Of a stretch of 36,617 nt of DNA, positions 23,857 through 30,744 are shown piece by piece. Origin of the DNA: an uncultured bacterium (GTDB taxonomy: Bacteria; Verrucomicrobiota; Kiritimatiellia; RFP12; UBA1067); NCBI GenBank assembly GCA_903935195.1, contig CAIZQW010000096.1, positions 1 to 36,617 of the forward strand, in the 5' to 3' direction. A program made the position numbers and the translations under genes. Position 1 is the stretch's first letter; each line of letters begins with the position of its first letter. The notes below the pieces were generated by a model that did not search any database, was not told where the DNA came from, and worked only from the letters and a program-made list of their open reading frames with translations.

Positions 23857-26423
23857 CAATCCCTTTCCGAGGGTGACATCGGAAGGCGGTTCATCCGCTC
23901 CTTCTTCTCGTTTTCACGCTCTTTTTCGCGTTCAAGAGCTCGGCGCAACAATTCTTGGACATCCTTAGGAGCTTCATCTTTCTTCTTCTCTTGTTGTTCC
24001 TGTTGCTGTTCTTGCTGCTGTTGCTGCTCTTGTTTTTGCTGCTCTTGCTGTTGCTGCTGATCTTGTTGCTTATTCTGATCCTGTTGCTGTTGGTCTTGTT
24101 GCTGATCCTGCTGCTGTTGATTCTGGGAGCTGCTCGGATTCTTCGGAAGAAGGTCACGAATTTCGAGAAGATTCTTCAAAGCCTGCTGCTTCAACCCCAG
24201 ACGATCAATTGCCTTAGTCTTTGGATCGAGTATCTCCTCTTGCAACTTTTCGGTATGCGTTGCAAGCTCTTGTATCTTAGCCTGATCTTCCGCCTTGAAG
24301 GGGGGCATATTCGTGTTGGACTTCGCCTGTTCGACGTATTGCTTGGCCCACTCAGGAAAACGCTGCGAAAAAAGCTTGGTCAACTGCAAGGTCTCAGGTT
24401 GCGTATCGCGTTCCTGCAGATAACGCGCCGCTAACTTTTTAATTGCATTGCTCTGACAGACAATATCCTCTTCCACCAGATTGGGTGGCGCTACGACAGC
24501 CTTCCACAACTGATAGACCGCAGGTTCAGATTGAGCGACCTCACCCACAGACTCCGGAAGCAGATCCGCCAATGCCTCCGAAGAGCCCTTCATCATGTCC
24601 CGTGTCAATTCAACCTGTTGAAGAACCTGAGCTTGCTGTTGCTGATTTGTCACAGCCTGTATGACCTGCTGCTTTAAGGGTATCCAGAGATCAGCCTGTT
24701 TCTCCTGGCGCACACTTAAGGCATCCGCCAAGCGAACCATCTCAGGGGCTTCGTTTGTAAAGAGGCTGTAGGACTCGTCCATCAGTTTTCGCTGCTCTTT
24801 CAACATCCTCCCGAGCAGTTGGTCCGATGTCGTCTTTTCATGTTCCTTTAAAACTTTTGCAATATGCGCAGACTCCCTGGCTTCGGGGAGAGGCCAGGCC
24901 GCGCGAGAGAAATTCTGATTGCAGCGTTCATCCTTCGGAGCTTCACGCAAGGCGAGCTGAAAGCCCATCGCTGCATCTTTTAAGGCGTCATATTTAGCAG
25001 CAGGGTCCTCAGCTCCTTTTCCCTTGGCCTGCTCCATCTGAAGTTTCGCCATCAACTCTCCCGCCCGGGCCACAAACTTCTTGGAAGCGAGCAGCGGACG
25101 CACTGTTTCCAAACATTTGTCTGTGTTCTTGGCTTGGTAATACGAGTAGGCGGCGTTATAGCGATACCGGTCGGCCTCATCTTTGTCCGCGCCACGGGCA
25201 GCTGAGAGGAAGCCTTCCGCTGCCTCGCGATATTTACCCTGCTTAAGCCATGCCTGAGCGACACGGGCGCCATCCCTTCCGGGCGCGACAACAATCGGAG
25301 GTGGCGCATTGGTACTCCCCTGTCCTGATGCCTGTGCAGCAAGATTGGAGGTCTGCGCCTGCGCAAAGCCACTCAACAAAACAAGCAATGCCGCGGAGGC
25401 CAGAGGTTGTGCCCGACGAATAGCCCCGGTCAGCCTTCCACGGCTGAACCACGCGGCAACAAGCAAGACCAACAAGGCAGGGAATAAGAACCATTGATAA
25501 CGCTCTTGGATGCGATTGAGCATCGTCTCCTGCTGTTGCTTGGTGGCAACCTGCGCCAGATGATTACGATAGATCGAACCCAACGTGGTATGAGCAGTGC
25601 CTGCTGTGCGCAACGGGATATAGTAACCGTTTGAAGCCTTTGCAATAGCCGCCAGGGTTTCATCCATCAGTTTCGTCGTGACGGTTGATCCTCTAAATTG
25701 GATGGACCCTTTTTTTGTCTCATCAGGAATGGTCGCACCAGCAATGTCGCCGATCCCAACGGTAAAGATCGGTATATTACGCGTAGCTGCTTCACGGGCC
25801 GCATCCAAGGCGCCACCCTTCAAATCTTCGCCATCTGAGATAAGCAGAATCGCATTAAACTCATCCAAGGCAGGGTCTAGGGCTTCAAGACTCTTGCGAA
25901 TGGCGTCTCCGAGGTCAGTCTCGCCACGTGGCGCAGACTCCGGACCTGTTCCATCCAGCGCTTGTCTCAAAAAGGAATAGTCCGTGGTGAGGGGACAGAG
26001 CAGGGATCCCTTGTTGCGGAAGGCGAGCAACGCGGCTCGGTCACCCTTCAATTCATCGATCAAATCCATCAGGTCAGCCTTGGCACGGCCAAGACGATTG
26101 GGGTGCACATCCTGCGCCAGCATGGAACGCGAGACATCCAAGGCGATCACCAGATTCCGACCGCGGGTAAACACTTTCTCATCCCTCAGTCCCCATTGGG
26201 GACGTGCTGCAGCAAAAATAAGAGCTGTCAAACCAAAGAGGACCAAAACAAACTGCACAGTGAAACGTCCCTGCGTATGGACAGGCATCAGCTTAGCTTG
26301 AAGCGCGGGTGATATCAGACGCGAGAGCCCGGCACGTGAGCGTCTGAAGAGCCAGACCCACAAGATTCCGATAACCGGAATTAATGAGAGGAGCAAGAGC
26401 AAATATGGATAAGCAAATCTCAT
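23853..26423 (-). CDS. BatB-BatC fusion: VWA domain, TPR region and Gln-rich tail
   Basis: I prefer the ATG at 26423 (856 aa, MRFAYPYLLLLL) over the TTG at 26438. Two N-terminal membrane helices precede a VWA domain with the MIDAS motif DVSRS (D96) and LISDGED. A third helix (WFLFPALLVLLVAAWF, about 311-327) closes the BatB part. A second signal-like segment follows (PLASAALLVLLSGFAQAQ, about 339-356), then TPR-type helices (AQAWLKQGKYREAAEGFLSA, YNAAYSYYQAKNTDKCLE). The protein ends in a Gln-rich tail (about 767-812) and a C-terminal ERDW, like the terminal DW of BatC proteins. The second hydrophobic segment therefore marks a BatB-BatC junction. It lies 24 nt after batA. Confidence 0.8.
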   Translation of the reverse strand: MRFAYPYLLLLLSLIPVIGILWVWLFRRSRAGLSRLISPALQAKLMPVHTQGRFTVQFVLVLFGLTALIFAAARPQWGLRDEKVFTRGRNLVIALDVSRSMLAQDVHPNRLGRAKADLMDLIDELKGDRAALLAFRNKGSLLCPLTTDYSFLRQALDGTGPESAPRGETDLGDAIRKSLEALDPALDEFNAILLISDGEDLKGGALDAAREAATRNIPIFTVGIGDIAGATIPDETKKGSIQFRGSTVTTKLMDETLAAIAKASNGYYIPLRTAGTAHTTLGSIYRNHLAQVATKQQQETMLNRIQERYQWFLFPALLVLLVAAWFSRGRLTGAIRRAQPLASAALLVLLSGFAQAQTSNLAAQASGQGSTNAPPPIVVAPGRDGARVAQAWLKQGKYREAAEGFLSAARGADKDEADRYRYNAAYSYYQAKNTDKCLETVRPLLASKKFVARAGELMAKLQMEQAKGKGAEDPAAKYDALKDAAMGFQLALREAPKDERCNQNFSRAAWPLPEARESAHIAKVLKEHEKTTSDQLLGRMLKEQRKLMDESYSLFTNEAPEMVRLADALSVRQEKQADLWIPLKQQVIQAVTNQQQQAQVLQQVELTRDMMKGSSEALADLLPESVGEVAQSEPAVYQLWKAVVAPPNLVEEDIVCQSNAIKKLAARYLQERDTQPETLQLTKLFSQRFPEWAKQYVEQAKSNTNMPPFKAEDQAKIQELATHTEKLQEEILDPKTKAIDRLGLKQQALKNLLEIRDLLPKNPSSSQNQQQQDQQQDQQQQDQNKQQDQQQQQEQQKQEQQQQQEQQQEQQEKKKDEAPKDVQELLRRALEREKERENEKKERMNRLPMSPSERDW
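23988..24125. repeat. Trinucleotide-like tract encoding the poly-Gln tail of BatC
   Basis: On the plus strand this reads as runs of TTG, CTG and CTT triplets (CTGTTGCTGTT, TGCTGCTGTTGCTGC); on the coding strand they are CAG/CAA with scattered GAT and GAG. It encodes (Q3-5)(D/E) repeats. Such a tract is prone to length variation. The antisense 159-aa poly-Leu ORF in the track is its shadow. Confidence 0.85.
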
Positions 26424-26447
26424 AATTTTTTCAAACAAAGCACTTCA

Positions 26448-27482
26448 TCAGAGTAAACGACGCGTCAGAGCCATGTGCAACGTGATTGCGAGAACAATCA
26501 GTGCGGCACCCCATAAAAGATAGTCCACGAAATGTTCGTTGTAACGTTCATAGACGTCTCGATTAACCTTGGTCGTCTCCAGTTTGGAAACCTCCTCAAG
26601 CGCACGCTTTAAACCTTCATTGTCGCGAACATTAAAATAGCGTCCTTGGGTCTTTTCAGCAATGGACTTGAGTTGGGGCTCATTAAAGGCGAGTTTCATG
26701 TACCCGACACTCTGACGCCCAAATATATCACGGGTGCGGAACGGCGTTTGACTGCTATTGCTCCCGACGCCGATCGTATAGACCCGTACCCCTAGCTTCC
26801 CGGCTGCCTCAGCTGCCTGGTCGGGCTGGATAATGCCCGTATTGGATTCACCATCGGAGAGGAGTATCACAATACGCGTTTTGGGTTCAGCATCCTGGAG
26901 GCGGGCAAGACCTGTCGAGAGGCCATCGCCTATCGCAGTCATCGTCTCCTCCTGATCCACAGGTCTTCCTTGATCGTCCAGTCGGTTCTTCGGAATCTCT
27001 ACGCCCTTCAAGACATGTGACAGCGCACGATGGTCCGCGGTGAGTGGCGCACGCGTGGAAGCATAGCCGCCGAAGGTCACCAGTCCGATCAGGTCATCAG
27101 GGCGCTTACTGATAAAGGTGGCAAACATCTCCTTTACAACATCGAGACGGGGCTTATCCATTTCAGGAGAGAGGTCGAGCGCCTCCATTGAGCCTGAGAC
27201 ATCGACGATCATCTCGATTGCGATTGAATTGACTGAACGATGTTCACGCGTGAGTGTTGTGCGAGGACGTGCGACAGCGATAATGAGGAGCAGGGCCGCC
27301 AGCAGGAAGAGCGCGGGCAAGAGCCTCGCAATCGCCACACGCCAGCCCGCTGTGTTGGCTGGCAGGCGACTGGCAGGCGCGAACAAGACGCCTGACTTGT
27401 TTCCTGTACGATAGAGCCGCCAGGCGGCGATCGCCCACGGGATCAGGAGCACAAAGGCTAAAGGTGTGGCAAAATTAAACAT
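26448..27482 (-). CDS. batA: BatA-like VWA-domain membrane protein
   Basis: This 344-aa protein has N-terminal helices (FATPLAFVLLIPWAIAAWRLY; LLPALFLLAALLLIIAVARP) and then a VWA domain. The MIDAS DVSGSMEALD starts at D94 and VILLSDGESNTGI follows. A C-terminal helix (VDYLLWGAALIVLAITLHMAL) closes it, as is standard for BatA of aerotolerance loci. The MIDAS binds a divalent cation and mediates protein contacts, probably with BatB and the periplasmic BatD, under control of the MoxR ATPase. It starts 5 nt after the preceding stop, with no obvious ribosome-binding site, so coupling is likely. Confidence 0.85.
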   Translation of the reverse strand: MFNFATPLAFVLLIPWAIAAWRLYRTGNKSGVLFAPASRLPANTAGWRVAIARLLPALFLLAALLLIIAVARPRTTLTREHRSVNSIAIEMIVDVSGSMEALDLSPEMDKPRLDVVKEMFATFISKRPDDLIGLVTFGGYASTRAPLTADHRALSHVLKGVEIPKNRLDDQGRPVDQEETMTAIGDGLSTGLARLQDAEPKTRIVILLSDGESNTGIIQPDQAAEAAGKLGVRVYTIGVGSNSSQTPFRTRDIFGRQSVGYMKLAFNEPQLKSIAEKTQGRYFNVRDNEGLKRALEEVSKLETTKVNRDVYERYNEHFVDYLLWGAALIVLAITLHMALTRRLL

Positions 27483-27487
27483 AGCAA

Positions 27488-28582
27488 TTAATTCTTGGCT
27501 GTTGCTGCAGGAGAAGCTGAGGAGGGTGTTGCCATCTGGCGGGAATCATCCTCGATGTAACGCTTCGCCTTTTGAGTCGCATCCTCGGCCATGGCAAGGG
27601 TCGCCTCTTGGCCTGCAAACTTGACCAGATCTGCAGACTCGAGGAAGGTTTGTAATTGAGCAAGGACCTCCCGCTTGAAAAGTGGATGTTTTGCAGCAGC
27701 TAGCAAAAATTCCTGCGTCGTCTGTTCCGGGGCATGAATGCCATGCGTACGTTCAATATAGCGACGGACCACCATGGTCAGCTCAACATAGAAATCCTTA
27801 TAAAGTCCTTTGCCGGGGAGGTTGCGACTAAGAAGGCGCTGAAGTTCGGCCCACGCGCGTTCAATCGGAGACATCTTATACTCCTTGACCCGGCGGGAAA
27901 TCTGGAGCAACCCATAGACAAGAGCGGCAAGGAGCAAAAGACCGAGGATCGCAACGAGTACCCAGATCGTCACGGTTTTTGCCGTAGGAGGAATCCACTC
28001 CGGTTTCAACGTCACCTCTGGATCTCCTGTCACAACAGGTCGAACCCCCTCTCCTGGAAAACGTACAGTCTTGGTCACAAAGGTTTGCCGGCGGGGCGGC
28101 GCGACACGTTGATCCAAGACCTCAACGGCGAAGGGGGCAAGCCGATACTTGGGCGCCACGGGTTCAGGAACAAGACGCCACTGATAACTCTGACGCGTCC
28201 GCTCATTGGCGGTCAGTGATTCCTGGGGGAAAAACTCCGCAAGGCTGAACCCCGAAAAACGTGACCGAAGGTCCGGCAGCACCACCTTCAGTGAGGCGGG
28301 AGCATCCACAACTAGCTTCAAGATGAGGTCCTCTGAGGGGGAGACCTTCTCAACGTCTGTTTCCAGCGTGATCTTAACTTCACCACTGAGCAACTCGTAA
28401 GTCGCGGCAGGGACAGAAGAACCGAGGAGTAACATCCCAACAAGAAAAATCACTTGCTTATAGCTGAATATGTTTTTTACGCACAAAGACACAAGGCCAC
28501 AAAGAAATTCGATGTTGATTCTCTTCTTTGTGCCTTTGTGGCTTTGTGCGATACAGTTACTCATTCCACTATTCCTGCTCAC
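27488..28582 (-). CDS. Bat-locus membrane protein (DUF4381-like C terminus)
   Basis: From about residue 60 this is an extracytoplasmic beta domain (TYELLSGEVKITLETDVEKVSPSEDL). A transmembrane helix follows at about 202-226 (TVTIWVLVAILGLLLLAALVYGLLQ), then a cytoplasmic helical domain (SPIERAWAELQRLLSRNL, FYVELTMVVRRYIERTHGI) like those found between DUF58 and VWA genes in Bat loci. The GTG at 28582 overlaps the previous stop (GTGA) and has AAGGAGG 8 nt upstream. It is therefore probably real, although the first 50 codons then run through a long hairpin repeat before reaching the signal-peptide-like segment VIFLVGMLLLGSSVPA. Starts at 28564, 28492 or 28453 are alternatives. Confidence 0.7.
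   Translation of the reverse strand: MSRNSGMSNCIAQSHKGTKKRINIEFLCGLVSLCVKNIFSYKQVIFLVGMLLLGSSVPAATYELLSGEVKITLETDVEKVSPSEDLILKLVVDAPASLKVVLPDLRSRFSGFSLAEFFPQESLTANERTRQSYQWRLVPEPVAPKYRLAPFAVEVLDQRVAPPRRQTFVTKTVRFPGEGVRPVVTGDPEVTLKPEWIPPTAKTVTIWVLVAILGLLLLAALVYGLLQISRRVKEYKMSPIERAWAELQRLLSRNLPGKGLYKDFYVELTMVVRRYIERTHGIHAPEQTTQEFLLAAAKHPLFKREVLAQLQTFLESADLVKFAGQEATLAMAEDATQKAKRYIEDDSRQMATPSSASPAATAKN
28479..28550. repeat. Long imperfect inverted repeat of CTTTGTGCCTTTGTGG type
   Basis: The left arm (28479-28506, starting ACGCACAAAGACACAAGG) and right arm (28524-28550, TTCTTTGTGCCTTTGTGG and on) are reverse complements at 24 of 27 positions, separated by a 17-nt loop. They lie inside the reading frame of the Bat-locus ORF, between its start codon and its signal-like segment. 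Confidence 0.75.
28564..28576. repeat. TTCCACTATTCCT, second exact copy
   Basis: This is identical, in the same orientation, to 18773-18785. It sits at the junction of the DUF58 stop and the next ORF and is translated there as part of SRNSG. Confidence 0.55.
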
Positions 28583-29454
28583 TTCTTGGCCCTCCTTCTA
28601 AACAGGGCACGCACATCGTCAATATAAGGACGTCCGGTTGACAACGAAATCGTATCAATTCCCGTCCGTTTAAAGAACCTCATGAGTTTCTCGTGATCTT
28701 CGTTGGCACGACTAGCAAAGGCTTTACGCACAGAGGCAGATCCGGTATCCACCAGCAGCAACTCACCTGACTCCGGATCCTGCATCTCAATAAGACCAAC
28801 ATCCGGGAGTTCAAATTCGCAGGGGTCCGAAATCGGACAGGCGATGACATCATGACGCCGAGCCGTAACACGCAACTCCTTTTCATACCCTGTGTCCTGG
28901 AAGTCTGAAACAAGAAAGACGACGGCCTTCCGCTTCTGAACATTATTTAAGAAACGCAAAGCACCAGTAATGTCGGTTCCCTCCCGCGTTTCATCGGCTG
29001 CCAGCACTTCACGGACAAGTCGCATGACCGAGGTTCGGCCTTTACGAGGGGGAATCGACTTCACAATACGATCGGTAAAGAGCATCAGTCCGATCTTATC
29101 CTGATTCCGGATGGCAGTCAGCGCGAGCAGACAAGTGATCTCTGCGGCGAGTTCCGATTTTGAGCGCGTCTTGGAACCAAAGACCTGAGAGCCTGAAACA
29201 TCAACCAAAAAGATGACGGTTAATTCGCGCTCCTCTGAAAAGCGTTTGACATGTGGCGCACCTGTACGCGCAGTCACATTCCAATCGATAGAGCGGATGT
29301 CATCCCCTGCCACATAGGGACGCACTTCATCAAACTCAACCCCCTGCCCTTTAAACATTGAGTGATAATCACCGGTCAACTGCTCGTCGATCAGGTGTGA
29401 CGTGAGGATTTTAATCTTCCCCACTTGTTTCATCAACTCTGCGGTATTAATCAT
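28579..29454 (-). CDS. DUF58 domain protein of the MoxR/Bat locus
   Basis: I start at the ATG at 29454 (291 aa, MINTAELMKQVGKIKILTSHLIDEQL), which is the normal DUF58 opening. The 21 extra residues of the track ORF are encoded by a GGAGGAG-word repeat. The protein shows DYHSMFKGQGVEFDEVRPYVAGDDIRSIDWNVTAR, the DUF58 signature, and then a VWA-like half (IFLVDVSGSQVFG, AVVFLVSDFQDTG). In Bat and related MoxR systems the DUF58 protein is the cytosolic partner between the AAA+ ATPase and the membrane VWA proteins. It is the second gene after moxR. No strong ribosome-binding site is visible. Confidence 0.9.
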   Translation of the reverse strand: MINTAELMKQVGKIKILTSHLIDEQLTGDYHSMFKGQGVEFDEVRPYVAGDDIRSIDWNVTARTGAPHVKRFSEERELTVIFLVDVSGSQVFGSKTRSKSELAAEITCLLALTAIRNQDKIGLMLFTDRIVKSIPPRKGRTSVMRLVREVLAADETREGTDITGALRFLNNVQKRKAVVFLVSDFQDTGYEKELRVTARRHDVIACPISDPCEFELPDVGLIEMQDPESGELLLVDTGSASVRKAFASRANEDHEKLMRFFKRTGIDTISLSTGRPYIDDVRALFRRRAKK

Positions 29455-29460
29455 ACTTAA

Positions 29461-29492
29461 AAGGTAGGAGTTAGGAGGGAGGAGGGAGGAGT
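29461..29492. repeat. GGAGGAG-word repeat
   Basis: GTAGGAGTTAGGAGGGAGGAGGGAGGAGT-type purine words lie between moxR and the DUF58 gene. The 14-mer GAGGAGGGAGGAGT (29479-29492) recurs exactly, in the same orientation, at 30596-30609 upstream of moxR. Confidence 0.65.
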
Positions 29493-29513
29493 TGAATTGC
29501 CATCCCTCTCTCC

Positions 29514-30497
29514 TCACGGAACTGGAATCGTGTTGAGGATGGTGGAAATCACGCTATCGGTTGTCAGTTCTTCTGCTTCAGCTTCGTAGGTGAGCATGAT
29601 GCGATGACGAAGGACATCGTGTGCGATCTCCTTGACATCCTGGGGCGTCGCGTAGGCACGTCCATGAATCATGGCATTGGCCCGTGCCGCAAGGTTCAAG
29701 CAAAGCGTGGCGCGAGGCGAAGCGCCCATCTGGATCTGTCCTGCAAGAGAGTCCAACTTATGCGCCTTGGGGTCACGCGTTGCAAAGACGATGTCGAGAA
29801 TATAATCGCCCACCTTCTCATCACAATAGACCTGTTCAAGTGTCTCTCGCAGATCTTTCACGTGATCCGCCGTGATGACAGGTTCAATGGTTGCCGTCTG
29901 CTTGTGTGTAAAACGAGTCATGATACGGCGTTCATCATCGCGGGAGGGATACGTAATCACGCATTTCAGCATGAAGCGGTCAACCTGAGCTTCCGGCAAA
30001 GGATAGGTCCCTTCCTGCTCAATCGGGTTTTGGGTCGCCATCACGAGGAAGGGCTCTGGCAATTTATATGTATTGTCCCCGAGTGTCACCTGATGTTCCT
30101 GCATGGCTTCGAGCAGGGCAGACTGAACCTTGGCTGGAGCGCGGTTGATTTCGTCCGCCAGGAGCAAGTTGGTGAAAACGGGGCCCTTCTTGGGAGCGAA
30201 GGTGGCATCCTTCGGATTATAGATCATGGTTCCAATCACATCCGCAGGGAGCAAATCCGGGGTAAAGGAGATTCGCTGAAAGAGGAGTCCGAGCGCATCA
30301 GCCAGACTCTTTACCGCGGTCGTCTTTGCCAAACCAGGGACACCTTCCAGCAAGATATGCCCCCCGGTAATCAGTCCGATAATCAGACGGTCTATGAGCT
30401 TCTCCTGTCCGACGATTACCTTGTTGACCTCTTGGCGAATCTTTGCAAGTGTTTCCGCCTGCGCCGCGATCTGATTCGTTGTCTTTTGCAAGTCCAT
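29514..30497 (-). CDS. moxR: MoxR-family AAA+ ATPase
   Basis: I start at the ATG at 30497 (327 aa, MDLQKTTNQIAAQAETLAKI), which has AGGAAGGTG just upstream; the track start extends 7 codons further. It has a Walker A variant GVPGLAKTT, Walker B NLLLADEINRAPAKVQSALLEAMQE, sensor-1 region LVMATQNPIEQEGTYPLPEAQVDRF, and the MoxR C-terminal lid domain with ASPRATLCLNLAARANAMIHGRAYATPQDV. MoxR ATPases act as chaperones that remodel or load metal into VWA-containing partners. Here it heads the Bat cluster and is preceded by its own predicted promoter. Confidence 0.93.
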   Translation of the reverse strand: MDLQKTTNQIAAQAETLAKIRQEVNKVIVGQEKLIDRLIIGLITGGHILLEGVPGLAKTTAVKSLADALGLLFQRISFTPDLLPADVIGTMIYNPKDATFAPKKGPVFTNLLLADEINRAPAKVQSALLEAMQEHQVTLGDNTYKLPEPFLVMATQNPIEQEGTYPLPEAQVDRFMLKCVITYPSRDDERRIMTRFTHKQTATIEPVITADHVKDLRETLEQVYCDEKVGDYILDIVFATRDPKAHKLDSLAGQIQMGASPRATLCLNLAARANAMIHGRAYATPQDVKEIAHDVLRHRIMLTYEAEAEELTTDSVISTILNTIPVP

Positions 30498-30533
30498 ACT
30501 CACCTTCCTTTTAATCATTAGAAAACAGTTTGA

Positions 30534-30561
30534 ATTTTAGCACGTTCTATGCCATAAGCAA
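30534..30561 (-). promoter_or_regulatory. Putative promoter of the moxR-bat operon
   Basis: On the minus strand TTGCTT (30556-30561), a 16-nt spacer and TAAAAT (30534-30539) lie about 37-64 nt before the moxR ATG. Confidence 0.4.
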
Positions 30562-30565
30562 GCCT

Positions 30566-30662
30566 AGGAAGGGAGGGGAGGGAGAAAGTAGGCGTGAGGA
30601 GGGAGGAGTAGCAGTTAGCAGTAGCAGTTGGCAGTAATCGGTGATTAGTGATCAGTGATCAG
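30566..30662. repeat. Composite word-repeat block upstream of moxR
   Basis: Three word classes follow each other: GGAAGGGAGGGGAGGG and GAGGAGGGAGGAGT; then GCAGTTAGCAGTAGCAGTTGGCAGTA; then GTGATTAGTGATCAGTGATCAG. The first shares a 14-mer with 29479-29492. The second shares a 13-mer, inverted, with 23835-23847. The 247-nt gap between mutY and moxR holds no ORF. Confidence 0.7.
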
Positions 30663-30674
30663 AATATATTGGAA

Positions 30675-30694
30675 GGACGCGCTCCGTCGCGTCC
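30675..30694 (-). terminator. GGACGCG hairpin downstream of mutY
   Basis: GGACGCG-CTCCGT-CGCGTCC is a perfect 7-bp GC-rich stem with a 6-nt loop, 50 nt beyond the mutY stop. On the minus strand it is followed by TTCCAATATATT and not by a T-run, so it is a weak intrinsic terminator candidate or a further repeat element. A second small stem (CTTTA/TAAAG) lies between it and mutY. Confidence 0.35.
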
Positions 30695-30744
30695 GGACTT
30701 TATCTGCGTAAAGCTGTCATGGCATACTGGACAAAATGACGCAC

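Noticed and set aside
23955-24434. 159-aa plus-strand ORF beginning with a long poly-leucine stretch
   Set aside because: It is the antisense of the CAG/CAA-rich Gln tail of the BatB-BatC gene, whose domains are clear in the other strand.
30601-30662. Possible CRISPR-like array
   Set aside because: Units are 6-10 nt, degenerate and without spacers; no cas genes are in the window.
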